Shown: positions 1-7,512, numbered from the stretch's first letter. The stretch: 11,723 nt of DNA from CAZEJK01 sp964512045 (GCA_964512045.1 CAZEJK010000157.1:1-11723), one strand, 5' to 3'. Program-made: numbers and translations. Notes: generated by a model not told the origin, from the letters alone.

Positions 1-1370
1 GCCACCCAACCGCTGACGTCCATCCAGCCCATCTCCGAGACATCGCCGTCGATCAGGCCTTGGAAGCCGTTGCGCACACCGAGCACGACGTGACCGCGAT
101 CCAGGGCGAGACGAACTGCGGCGCGGGTCGCGGTGTTCATGCCGGGCGCCGGACCGCCGGCGTTGAGAACCGCGAGCCGCAGCCGCTCCTGATCCGGCTT
201 CGGTGGATGGGGGAGGACGCGGAGCAGGGTTCGCAGGGTGCGCAAGGTCTCGGCGAACGAGCCTCCGCGGATCTCCATGGCACGCTCGTAGTTGCAGCCG
301 TCCACGGCCTCGGTCATCGCCCGCGTCTGCTCCACGCAGTGTGAAAGGGGCGTACGAGTGATGCGGTTGTTGCGCATGCCGATCACCTGGGGAGCGTCGT
401 CCGGACCGGCGCGCAGCACCTCGCCGACGGCCGCGTGGCCGATGAGGGTGCTCATGTAGCGGTCGTACGCCGTGGGGGCGCCGCCGCGCTGGACGTGGCC
501 GAGGATGGTGATGCGGACGTCCTCTTCCAGGTGCTTCTCGAGCATCTCCTTGACATACCGCGAGGTGATCGGCTGGCCGTGCTCGTCGACGGCGCCTTCG
601 GCGACGATCACGATGGAGTCGCGGCGACCGGCACGACGCCCTGCCGACAGACGCTCGCACAGGACCTCCTCCCATCCGTCGCGTGGTGGCTTCTCCGGGA
701 TCAGGACCCAGTCCGCTCCGGTCGCGAGGGCACTCATGACGGCCAGATAGCCGCACCGTCGACCCATCACCTCCACCACGAACGTCCGCTGGTGGCTCGA
801 GGCGGTGGAGCCGATGGCGTCCACCGCCTCGGCGATACGATGGAGCGCGGTGTCGGCGCCGATCGTCATGTCCGTGCCCGCCATGTCGTTGTCGATGGAG
901 CCGACGAGGCCGGCCAGCGACAGGTAGCTGTGGCGATCCGCTACCTCGCGCGGCACGGCGCCGTCAGAGACCAGAGCGTGCAGATGGTCCGACCACTCTT
1001 TGCGCAGGATGTTGGCGGCGTTCAACGAGCCGTCGCCGCCGATGACGATCACGCGGCTGATATCGTGGCCGAGCAGCGAGCGGACGGCACGCTGACGTCC
1101 TTCAACTGTCTGGAACTCGGTGCAGCGGGCCGTGCCGATGATGGTGCCGCCGCGGTGCAAGATGCCGCCGACGGACTCCCAGCTCAGCGGCCGGAACGAG
1201 TCACCACCCAGAACCAGCCCGCGGAACCCCTCGCGCACCGCGAACACCTCGAGGCCCGAGTCGATCGCGGTCCGCACCACCGCCCGCAGGGCAGGGTTCA
1301 TGCCTGGCGCATCGCCACCGGAGGTGAGCACGGCGAGCCGGCGTGGTTTCTCTGAGATCCCGTTGCTCAT
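1..1370 (-). CDS. ATP-dependent 6-phosphofructokinase, eukaryotic-type two-domain form (3' end off window)
   Basis: Phosphorylates fructose 6-phosphate to fructose 1,6-bisphosphate, the committed cytoplasmic step of glycolysis. The 456 visible residues start at ATG 1370, with GGAG nine bases upstream. The first PFK domain shows GGDAPGMN (18-25), GGDGS (111-115; the Gly after GGD is typical of ATP rather than PPi enzymes), SIDND with catalytic Asp160, SSHQRTFVVEVMGR (191-204), AEGA (258-261) and GHVQRGG (291-297). After a linker near 370-396 a second PFK domain begins with LAVLNAGGPAPGMN (399-412), and the frame is still open at the window edge. Bacterial PfkA is about 320 residues with one domain; this duplication and wording match the animal/fungal type (about 750 residues). 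About 40% should lie outside the window. It follows the DUF2147 gene by 39 bp and is probably co-transcribed with it. The family call is very secure; allosteric behaviour cannot be judged. Confidence 0.96.
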   Translation of the reverse strand, partial: MSNGISEKPRRLAVLTSGGDAPGMNPALRAVVRTAIDSGLEVFAVREGFRGLVLGGDSFRPLSWESVGGILHRGGTIIGTARCTEFQTVEGRQRAVRSLLGHDISRVIVIGGDGSLNAANILRKEWSDHLHALVSDGAVPREVADRHSYLSLAGLVGSIDNDMAGTDMTIGADTALHRIAEAVDAIGSTASSHQRTFVVEVMGRRCGYLAVMSALATGADWVLIPEKPPRDGWEEVLCERLSAGRRAGRRDSIVIVAEGAVDEHGQPITSRYVKEMLEKHLEEDVRITILGHVQRGGAPTAYDRYMSTLIGHAAVGEVLRAGPDDAPQVIGMRNNRITRTPLSHCVEQTRAMTEAVDGCNYERAMEIRGGSFAETLRTLRTLLRVLPHPPKPDQERLRLAVLNAGGPAPGMNTATRAAVRLALDRGHVVLGVRNGFQGLIDGDVSEMGWMDVSGWV

Positions 1371-1409
1371 GGATCGGCACTCCGTTCGTGTGCAGTGTCT
1401 TGCGGGCAG

Positions 1410-1901
1410 CTACGGTGCGTCGACGCGCGTCCAGACCTCGGTGCGTCCGAGCAGCGAAACTCCGATGAAGCCTCGTACCTTCAAGGTGTCGGGATCGCTG
1501 AGCTTCGCCTTGCACTTGTAGGTCTTGCCGTTCGCCGGATCGTAGATCGTGCCGTTGCCCCAGCGGCCGTCGCCCGTGGGCTCGAACCCGGAGACGATCT
1601 CGAGCCCGAGGATCGGGCGGTCGCGGAGATCGGGGTCGGGGTTCTCGCGGTCGATCCGGATCTGACCGGGCATTCCCCCCGGATCGTCCTCCGGGTAGGT
1701 CGGCAGCTCGAGCCAGACGATCGTTCCACGGTAGCTGTCACCGTCCTTGACGATGCGCACATGCGCGCGGCCGTCCTCGGCCTCGGCGGTCAGCCAGGTG
1801 CCGACGATGGCGTCCTCGTCCGCGCCAGAGGCCACCGATGGAGCGACCGCGACGAGGGCGGCGAGCAGTGCGAGCAGCAGCGGATGTGTCATTCTGGACA
1901 T
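1410..1901 (-). CDS. DUF2147 family secreted protein
   Basis: Small exported protein of unknown function, 163 residues. Residues 1-27 form a signal peptide: a hydrophobic LLLALLAALVAVA core ending near ASGA. The mature part has the DUF2147 layout: GTWLT near the start, a GDSYRGTIVWLE strand, a central NPDPDLRDRPILGLEIV segment, then GRWGNGTIYDPANGKTY and a C-terminal RGFIGVSLLGRTEVWTRV block, consistent with a lipocalin-like beta barrel. I chose ATG 1901 because AGAGGG lies six bases upstream and the signal peptide begins there; a TTG at 1952 in the same frame would add a charged 17-residue leader. The members I know are periplasmic and poorly characterised. It lies 39 bp ahead of the phosphofructokinase gene in the same direction, so an operon is likely, although the two products work in different compartments. 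Confidence 0.88.
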   Translation of the reverse strand: MSRMTHPLLLALLAALVAVAPSVASGADEDAIVGTWLTAEAEDGRAHVRIVKDGDSYRGTIVWLELPTYPEDDPGGMPGQIRIDRENPDPDLRDRPILGLEIVSGFEPTGDGRWGNGTIYDPANGKTYKCKAKLSDPDTLKVRGFIGVSLLGRTEVWTRVDAP

Positions 1902-1932
1902 CGGTGACCCTCTCTCTACGTTTTCCGGGACG

Positions 1933-1938
1933 GTTATA
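1933..1938 (-). promoter_or_regulatory. Candidate -10 element (TATAAC) for the DUF2147-phosphofructokinase operon
   Basis: TATAAC on the minus strand sits in the only AT-rich patch of the 197-bp spacer. Transcription starting about seven bases downstream would give a ~25-base leader containing the AGAGGG ribosome site before ATG 1901. No convincing -35 lies at 16-18 bp spacing (a TTGACC at 1952-1947 is only 8 bp away), so this is a weak call. The rest of the spacer (1939-2098) shows only a small CTCTC/GAGAG inverted repeat. Confidence 0.25.
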
Positions 1939-2098
1939 TCATGCTTGGTCAACCGATCGAAGGAGGGGACGGAGAGCCGTCGTCATATCGGCGGCTGGGT
2001 GCGACAGGTCTGGGTTCCGGCGCACGCAGCTCTCCTCGAGAGTGTCCGGTATGCCGTCGGTGAGCCCGCGTGCAGCGGGGAGGGGCGTGGCCGGCTCG

Positions 2099-4521
2099 CT
2101 ACGTGCGCCGCAGCAGCTCCGACGGGTCGACCCGAGTCGCGCGGCGGACCTGGCTGACGGTGGCGATGGCACCGACTGCGACGAGGCTTGCCGCAGAGAT
2201 GAGCAGGCTCGCAGGATCGTGCGGTGGAACACCATACAGCCAGCTGGCGGTGGCTCGGCCGACGAAGATGGCACCGACGCTGCCGATGAGGACGCCAGCG
2301 CCCACGAGCGCCAAAGCCCGGCCGACAACCAGTCGGGCCACCTGGGTGGGGACGGCCCCGAGGGCCTGACGAACACCGATTTCAGCCCAGCGGCGGGTGA
2401 CCATCGAGGCCGTGAGCCCGGCCAAGCCTGCGCCGGCGATCGCCAGTGCGGCAGCGGCGAACAATCCGATCAGGACAGCCACCCAGCCGACGGGCGCGAT
2501 CGACTGCCGCCAGACATCGCGCAGCAGCCGCACGTCGTCTACCGGCAGCTCGGGCTCGACGTTGTGGATTGCGGTGACGAGAGTGCGCAGCATCGTGTCA
2601 GGATCGTCGGTCGTACGGACGACCAGGTAGGACTCCATCCCGAGGAACACCCGGTAGACCTGCGGAGGAGACCGGTCGGCCAGGCCTCCCATGTGCACAT
2701 CCTCCACCACCCCGACCACCCTCTGCGGTCTCCCCATGAGCTGGACCGTCTGGCCAATGGCGGGCTCGGTCTGGAAGAGCGCTGTGGCCAGCGATCTGCT
2801 CACGATCACTGTTGGCGCGCCTGCATCGTCGCGTCCCAGCAGACGACCGGCGAGCACAGGCACTCTGAGCGCTTGCAGGTACCCCGGCCAGATGGACACC
2901 GTGGCCGCTTGCACCATTGCGGTCGTTGGCGCATCGCCCCCGACGGAGACGCCCCGCAGGACCTGCCCCCAGTAACCTCGGGGGCTCATCGGAAGCTCCT
3001 CGGCAACCAGACCGGCTGCCTCGACGCCGGGCAGACCGCGGACCCGCTCGAGCACGGCGTCATACAGCGCGTACATTCCCTCTGTGTTTCTCTCAGGGAG
3101 CCCTTCGCCCGGGAGAATGAAGCGGCTCCAGTCCAGGCTCAGGCGGGCGGCCACGACGTTGTTGGGATCACAGCCAAGATCGACGTGAAAGAGGTTCACA
3201 AGGCTCCGTCCAGCGAGGGCAGCCGCGTTCACCAACACTGTGGACAGAGCCAGCTGAGCGACGACGAGGGCGATCAGCAGATGCCGCTTCCGGCCGACGA
3301 CGCGGGCTCCAGCCCCGAGGTGGTGGAGATCGAGGCGCCCGATCCGCCGGTTCGGCAGGAGCGCCACCGCAACGCCACAGGCAGCCGCCACCAGCATGGT
3401 GCCCCCGAGCACGCCGGCGTCGAGCACGGCGCTCTCCGACCGCGGGCTCAGGTTGCCGGTCAGGGCGCCGATAACCGGTAGCACAACCCAGGCCAGTCCG
3501 GCGCCGAGTGCGCCGCCGGCGAGTGCAAGACCGGTGGTCTCGAGCACCAGCGCCCGCGCCAGCCGGGATCTCGGTGCGCCGACGGCCTGTCGAACCATCA
3601 GCTCGTGGGATCGACGGTTGACGCTGGCCAGCACCAGGCACGTGACGTTGACCACGGCCGTGGCGAGCACCAGTCCTGCCAGTAGCTGCAACAGCCCCAA
3701 GGTCGTGGTGGCCTCGGCGTTGATCAGCTCGGCAACCGGTGTGACCCGTGCCGTCAGCTTGGTGTCGCCAGCCCGTCGGAGTGCCTCCGGGTACTGCTGT
3801 TGCAGGGTCTCGACCACCGTGTCCAGCTCTGCCTCGGCTGTTGCTGGAGATACGCCTGGCGTCAACCTCCCGAGCCCGGTGACGACCCTGCTCGTCCGCC
3901 GTTCGAAGAGCGGTCGCGAGCGGTACGGTGAGGAGACTGTGGTGATGAAGATCTCTGCGGCGGCGGGGAAGTCCGGAATCGGCGGGAGCACACCGACGAC
4001 CCGGTGGATCGTGCCGTTCATGGAGAACGCCTCGCCGACCGCCTTGGGGTCGCCGCCGTACGCGCGCTGCCACAGCCCGTGGCTCAGCACCGCGACCGGC
4101 GTCGCGCCCGGAACGTCGTCCGACGCCACGAACGTCCGTCCATGGAGAGCTTGCACGCCGAGCACCTCGAAGTACGGTGCGGAGACCACGCCTGTCCACA
4201 GACCGTACGGCCGCTCGCAGAGGATCGCGTTGAAGCGCATGATGTGGAGCTCGGCGGTGACCTCCAGTGAGCTCGCCAGCCGCTGCCAGTCGCGGACCTC
4301 GGGCGGTGAGAGCCGTCCCTGGAGGCCGAACGGCTCGCCGTCGGCCAGCAGCTCGAGGCGCACCACCCGGGATGGATCGCGGTACGGCAGCGGATCGAGC
4401 AGGAGCGCCTTGACGGCGGTGAAGATCGCTGTGTTGACGCCGAGGCCCAGAGCCAGCGCCACAACGACGGCTGCAGCACTGCCGCGGCCCGAGCGAATCG
4501 ACAGCCACGCTGTGCGGAGAT
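2099..4521 (-). CDS. ABC transporter permease, duplicated MacB_PCD/FtsX (ADOP-like) type, 5' end lost in N gap
   Basis: Inner-membrane permease of the MacB/FtsX superfamily, which moves substrates or transmits force across the envelope when driven by an ATPase. 806 residues are visible, numbered from the first full codon at 4519. The N-terminus shows LRTAWLSIRSGRG, then a membrane segment with ALGLGVNTAIF (23-33) and LLDPLPYRDPSRVV, both hallmarks of the family. A MacB_PCD periplasmic domain spans roughly 50-270. A first FtsX block follows, with helices near 274-297, 328-351 and 371-388 and cytoplasmic VRQAVGAPRSRLARA. A new helix near 413-435 opens a second periplasmic domain, and the C-terminal FtsX block carries GVRQALGAVPTQVARLVVGRALA and ends RRATRVDPSELLRRT. 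This duplicated layout and length match the ADOP family. No ATPase gene is adjacent, as is usual for ADOPs. The true start is in or beyond the N-run. Substrate unknown. Confidence 0.93.
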
Positions 4522-4621
4522 NNNNNNNNNNNNNNNNNNNNNNNNNNNNNNNNNNNNNNNNNNNNNNNNNNNNNNNNNNNNNNNNNNNNNNNNNNNNNNN
4601 NNNNNNNNNNNNNNNNNNNNN
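4522..4621. other. Assembly gap, exactly 100 N
   Basis: A run of exactly 100 N separates the hepT fragment from the permease gene. Both genes are incomplete at it. HepT proteins are usually about 110-115 residues and only 45 codons are present, so ~195 bp plus the permease start should be missing. That is more than 100 bp, so the length is probably a placeholder. Both edges carry the same six bases, GGAGAT (4516-4521 and 4622-4627). Confidence 0.98.
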
Positions 4622-4757
4622 GGAGATTCATCAGTACCGCGTCCAGCCTCATCGAGTCGGAGAAAGCCTCTTGCTGTGAGAGACCTCGTGTGTACCGGAC
4701 GATCTTGCTGCAGCTAGCCGCGATGTCCTCGAGAAACAGAAGTGGGTCACGCGACAC
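4622..4757 (-). CDS. hepT: HepT-like (DUF86) toxin RNase, N-terminal fragment truncated by N gap
   Basis: HepT-type HEPN RNase toxin, the usual partner of an MNT nucleotidyltransferase antitoxin. 45 codons are visible. They begin SRDPLLFLEDI, with KIVRYTRGLS and then DAVLMNL, which follow the HepT N-terminal helix, the YT.GLS segment and the DAV..NL segment. I prefer GTG 4757 as start because GAGAAGGA lies eight bases upstream and HepT proteins begin close to this RD motif; ATG 4778 in the same frame would add seven residues. The start overlaps the end of mntA by 11 bp, the normal translational coupling of such pairs. The catalytic RX4HXY motif, which also carries the Tyr modified by the antitoxin, belongs to the missing C-terminal part, so whether the toxin is intact cannot be judged. 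The open frame that continues beyond the N-run is the wrong frame of the permease and not HepT. Confidence 0.82.
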
Positions 4758-5040
4758 GAATCGCGTCCTTCTCAACATAGGGCCGCACTCGCTCCTTGAG
4801 ACCGGACTCCGTGACGAGGTCTACCCTCATACCGAGAAGGTCCTCGAGGAAGATCCGAAGGTCCATGTAGCCGCGGAAGGTACGCGGGCCGGAGAAGCCG
4901 ACCAGGATGTCGACGTCGCTGGCATCGGACGCCTCGTCACGGGCCACCGAACCGAACAGGCGCAGCGACCTCACATTGAACCGCTCACGCAGCTCGTCGC
5001 GGTTCTGCTCGAGGATCTCAAGTACCTGATCTCGTCGCAT
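4747..5040 (-). CDS. mntA: MntA-type nucleotidyltransferase antitoxin
   Basis: Minimal nucleotidyltransferase, 97 residues. In the characterised HepT-MntA pairs the antitoxin adds AMP to a tyrosine of HepT and so silences its RNase activity in the cytoplasm. The family signature is complete: LFGSVARDEASDASDVDILV (28-47) with Gly30-Ser31 and metal-binding Asp42 and Asp44, then a third acidic position at Asp74 in MRVDLVTE. The N-terminal MRRDQVLEILEQNRDELRERF helix is typical. ATG 5040 has AAGGA eight bases upstream. The gene overlaps the following hepT start, and the spacer to the divergent cyclotransferase-like gene is 130 bp, enough for a control region of its own. Antitoxin function is inferred from the family and pairing. 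Confidence 0.9.
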   Translation of the reverse strand: MRRDQVLEILEQNRDELRERFNVRSLRLFGSVARDEASDASDVDILVGFSGPRTFRGYMDLRIFLEDLLGMRVDLVTESGLKERVRPYVEKDAIRVA

Positions 5041-5052
5041 GTGCCCGTTCCT

Positions 5053-5063
5053 TCACCAGTGTA
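5053..5063 (-). repeat. Left half of an inverted repeat in the mntA / cyclotransferase divergent spacer
   Basis: Read on the minus strand this is TACACTGGTGA, matching ten of eleven bases of the plus-strand copy at 5159-5169 (TACACTGGAGA). It lies 12 bp upstream of mntA. TACACT resembles a -10 hexamer, but a start seven bases downstream would remove the AAGGA ribosome site, so an operator or chance match is as likely as a promoter. Confidence 0.35.
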
Positions 5064-5158
5064 TCGTTGGAGCGACTGCAGCGCTACATTGTCGCCCCGG
5101 CCCGGATGCCTCTATGTCGTGTCGAGCCCGCAGGTCTCGGGGGATCACGCCGCTGCAC

Positions 5159-5169
5159 TACACTGGAGA
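5159..5169 (+). repeat. Right half of the inverted repeat; possible -10 for a leaderless transcript
   Basis: TACACTGGAGA, the inverted partner of 5053-5063. Its first six bases could be a -10 element; six bases separate it from ATG 5171, so transcription from it would start at or near the initiation codon. The GGAG inside it is only two bases from the ATG, too close for a normal ribosome site. No recognisable -35 is seen. Confidence 0.35.
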
Positions 5170-5170
5170 C

Positions 5171-5611
5171 ATGAACGATGCCCGTGGACTGCCGATGCCC
5201 GTTCCGACCGACGACGGCGAGCCCGAGCCGGTACTGCCGCTGTTCGTGTACGGCTCGCTGGAGGATGAGCGGTTCGTCTCGCTGCTGCTGGAGCGTGATC
5301 TGGTGGTGGAGGTGGCGCGGCTCGCCAACCACAAGCTGGTGGACATGGATGGCGTCGGGGTGCCGATCGTGGTTCCTTTGGAGGGTGAGACGGTGCTGGG
5401 TCGCCTCTACAGGGGGCTGAGCCCGGAGGACATGCGTCGGCTGGATGCGTACCAGGGAGTGGGCGAAGGGCTGTTCCGGCGTCTCGGTCTGCGGGTTCAG
5501 GCGAGTGGCGCCGAGGAGCCCGAGCACGCCTGGGTGTACGTTCCGACAGACCGGCTGATCTCCGGGATGACGAAGCCGCCACGCGGCAGTGAGCCGGCTG
5601 CCGACGCCTGA
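5171..5611 (+). CDS. Gamma-glutamylcyclotransferase-fold (AIG2-like) protein, expected catalytic Glu replaced by Gln
   Basis: Small cytoplasmic protein of 146 residues with the GGCT/AIG2 fold; active members release 5-oxoproline from gamma-glutamyl amides. LFVYGSL (24-30) is the substrate-binding loop signature. VLGRLYRGLSPEDMRRLDAYQG (75-96) is the strand-helix that leads to the active site, and a WVYV strand (121-124) follows. In active family members the position after LDxx is Glu (human GGCT Glu98, within LDEQEGVKSGMY). Here the aligned residue is Gln95, encoded by CAG at 5453-5455, one base from GAG. Enzyme activity is therefore doubtful. The start at ATG 5171 is the best fit to family length but lacks a well-spaced ribosome site; ATG 5195 would remove eight residues and leave the fold intact. 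It is divergent from mntA and precedes sppA by 99 bp with a stem-loop between. Confidence 0.8.
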   Translation: MNDARGLPMPVPTDDGEPEPVLPLFVYGSLEDERFVSLLLERDLVVEVARLANHKLVDMDGVGVPIVVPLEGETVLGRLYRGLSPEDMRRLDAYQGVGEGLFRRLGLRVQASGAEEPEHAWVYVPTDRLISGMTKPPRGSEPAADA

Positions 5612-5623
5612 CAGAGACGTCGC

Positions 5624-5649
5624 TGCGAAACACCTGAAGGGGTTTCGCG
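5624..5649 (+). terminator. Stem-loop between the cyclotransferase-like gene and sppA
   Basis: GCGAAAC (5625-5631) pairs with GTTTCGC (5642-5648), closed by a T-G wobble outside. Inside are an A-G mismatch, two G-C pairs and a TGAA loop. It begins 12 bases after the stop codon. There is no T-run after it, so it is a weak intrinsic terminator at best and may instead protect or process the transcript. Confidence 0.45.
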
Positions 5650-5710
5650 TACCACGACCATGCTGGTGCCGTCGCATGACGGTGTCCGGATCTGTACAGG
5701 AGGTGTGTTG

Positions 5711-7432
5711 ATGGCGCGTTTCGTTCGCTCACCGTGGTTCTGGATTGCTCTCGTTGTGCTGGTGGCCGGCGGAGTCCTGATTGGTGTGGTGGCTGCTCTG
5801 ACGGGTGGTCCGGATATCGAGGACGGCTCCTGGCTGGTGGTCGATCTGCGCGACGACATGCTGGAGTACGACCCCCCATCGGACCTGCTCTCGCAAGCCA
5901 TGGGTGAGACGTCGTTGACCCTGCAAGGCACCCTCGACAACCTTGCCAAGGCCGCCGCTGACGACCGCATCGAGGGCGTGATCGTCAAGCTCGGGGGAAC
6001 GACCTCCCCCGGTCAGGCGACGATCGAGGAGCTGCGGGCCGGTATTGCCACGGTTCGTGAAGCCAACAAGCGGGTGGTGGCCTGGGCCGAGTCGTTGTCA
6101 GCCGGCGGCGTGCATCTCGCCGGGGCGTGCGAGCTCATTGCGATGTGTCCCACTGGCGGTGTGATCTTCACCGGCTCAGAGGCCTCGTCGATGCACGTGA
6201 AGGCGCTCCTGGACAAGCTCGGGATCGAGCCGAACATCCACAAGATCAAGGACTACAAGAGTGCTGCCGAGCTCGTGCTGCGCACCGATATGTCCGAGCC
6301 GGCCAAGGAGAATCGTCGCTGGCTGATGGATGAGATGTGGGAGATGCGGGGCGCGCATCTCGAGCAGGACCGGGGTCTCGACGAGCAGGCGGTCACGCGG
6401 CTCATGGAGCACGCCCTGTTCACCGGCGAGGAGGCCCTCGAGGCCGGCCTGGTGGATCAGCTGTGGTACTGGGACGAGCTCGAGACCGAGCTCCTCGCCG
6501 AGGGTACCGAGGAGCTGAAGACCGTCGCCCAGTCCACCTACGGCAAGGTCAAGCCGAAGGACGTAGGCCTTGGTGGTAAGAAGACGATCGCTGTGGTCCA
6601 CGCGCAGGGGACCATTGGTGGCAGAACAAACGGGGTCAACCCACTGCTTGGGGTGATGATGGGCCACGAGTCGGTCAACGCAGAGCTGAAGCGAGCTGCC
6701 GACGACGAGGACGTCGCAGCGGTCGTGTTCCGGATCGACAGCCCGGGTGGATCGGCGTTGACCAGCGATCTGATCGGACACCAGGTGGAGGTGCTGACTC
6801 GGGACAAGCCGGTTGTGGCCTCGATGGTGAACGTCGCGGCGTCGGGCGGGTACCACATCGCGTACCGGGCGTCCAAGATCGTCGCGAACCCGATGACCGT
6901 CACCGGCTCGATCGGCTCGATCAGCGGCAAGTTCAACATGAAGAAGCTGTATGACGAGATCGGCATCACCTACGACGGAGTCTCGATGGGACCCAACGCG
7001 GACATGTACTCTGCTCTGAGCGACTTCACCGAGGAGCAGCGTGCCCGGTTCGAGGCCAACCACTGGGATGGCTTCAACCAGTGGCTTGCCGACGTGGCCG
7101 AGCATCGGGGGATGAGCTTCGCGGAGGCCGAGAAGCTGGCCCATGGTCGTGTGTGGAGCGGTCGCCAGGCAGCTGCCAACGGTCTCGTGGACGAGCTCGG
7201 TGGCTTCGATCGGGCCGTGGCGTTGGCCAAGGAGCTGGCGGAGATTCCGGCAGACGAGGACGTGACCATCGTCCACTACCCCGAGAAGAAGTCGCTGTTG
7301 CAGACTCTGACGGCCGGCCAGGGAGCGCAAGCGGCGGTTGCCCGTTGGTGGCTGTATCGGACGATTCGAGCCGATGCCGACCAGCTGATGACGCTCGCCA
7401 CGGGCCCCACGGCGATGCTCTGGGGGTACTGA
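5711..7432 (+). CDS. sppA: Signal peptide peptidase SppA, long (67-kDa) type
   Basis: Inner-membrane serine protease that degrades signal peptides left after secretion; its catalytic domains face the periplasm. 573 residues. A single N-terminal membrane anchor covers about residues 9-31 (FWIALVVLVAGGVLIGVVAAL). Two tandem peptidase S49 domains follow. The first (about 40-265) holds SAGGVHLAGA (130-139) and DYKSAAEL with the general-base Lys183. The second (about 290-510) holds RIDSPGGSA (341-349) and NVAASGGY with the nucleophile Ser378. This matches the E. coli SppA Lys209/Ser409 dyad, split between the domains, so the enzyme should be active. ATG 5711 is chosen for the strong AGGAGG at 5698-5703, seven bases upstream. 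The ~186-bp spacer after it carries the three-part repeat described separately. Confidence 0.96.
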   Translation: MARFVRSPWFWIALVVLVAGGVLIGVVAALTGGPDIEDGSWLVVDLRDDMLEYDPPSDLLSQAMGETSLTLQGTLDNLAKAAADDRIEGVIVKLGGTTSPGQATIEELRAGIATVREANKRVVAWAESLSAGGVHLAGACELIAMCPTGGVIFTGSEASSMHVKALLDKLGIEPNIHKIKDYKSAAELVLRTDMSEPAKENRRWLMDEMWEMRGAHLEQDRGLDEQAVTRLMEHALFTGEEALEAGLVDQLWYWDELETELLAEGTEELKTVAQSTYGKVKPKDVGLGGKKTIAVVHAQGTIGGRTNGVNPLLGVMMGHESVNAELKRAADDEDVAAVVFRIDSPGGSALTSDLIGHQVEVLTRDKPVVASMVNVAASGGYHIAYRASKIVANPMTVTGSIGSISGKFNMKKLYDEIGITYDGVSMGPNADMYSALSDFTEEQRARFEANHWDGFNQWLADVAEHRGMSFAEAEKLAHGRVWSGRQAAANGLVDELGGFDRAVALAKELAEIPADEDVTIVHYPEKKSLLQTLTAGQGAQAAVARWWLYRTIRADADQLMTLATGPTAMLWGY

Positions 7433-7512
7433 GGGCTCGAGCAGTCGGGTCCTGATGCGACATCGCGAGTGACACTCTCGAGCCCGTTGGACGCGTGTTC
7501 GACGGGCTCGAG
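7433..7512 (+). terminator. Three-segment stem-loop region downstream of sppA
   Basis: Left arm CTCGAGCCCGT (7477-7487) pairs perfectly with ACGGGCTCGAG (7502-7512). Four more inner pairs, two of them G-T, extend the stem to 15 bp with a six-base loop (7492-7497). A third segment, GGGCTCGAG at 7433-7441 directly after the sppA stop, can pair with 7477-7485 instead, so the two hairpins exclude each other. No T-run follows. It is probably a terminator or transcript-stabilising structure; an attenuator-like switch is possible. The rest of the spacer (7513-7618) shows no clear promoter. Confidence 0.5.

Noticed and set aside
435..1355. Plus-strand open frame of 306 codons
   Set aside because: Antisense to the phosphofructokinase, whose catalytic motifs are all on the minus strand; no domain recognisable in this frame.
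1902..1952. Extended N-terminus of the DUF2147 protein from TTG 1952
   Set aside because: It would place a charged 17-residue leader before the signal peptide; ATG 1901 has a well-spaced AGAGGG site.
1838..3481. Long plus-strand open frame of 547 codons
   Set aside because: It is antisense to the permease and DUF2147 genes, which have clear family motifs. Its predicted protein is His/Arg/Asp-rich low-complexity sequence typical of a shadow frame in GC-rich DNA.
3168..4778. Minus-strand frame of 536 codons running across the N gap
   Set aside because: An artefact: its first part is HepT, but after the N it is the wrong frame of the permease (Arg/Gly-rich, no motifs).
5039..5170. Upstream extension of the cyclotransferase-like gene
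   Set aside because: The frame is open upstream, but the extra residues have no family similarity and would overlap the mntA start.
6176..7330. Minus-strand open frame of 384 codons
   Set aside because: Fully antisense to sppA, which has both catalytic residues and a strong ribosome site. The composition is that of a shadow frame.
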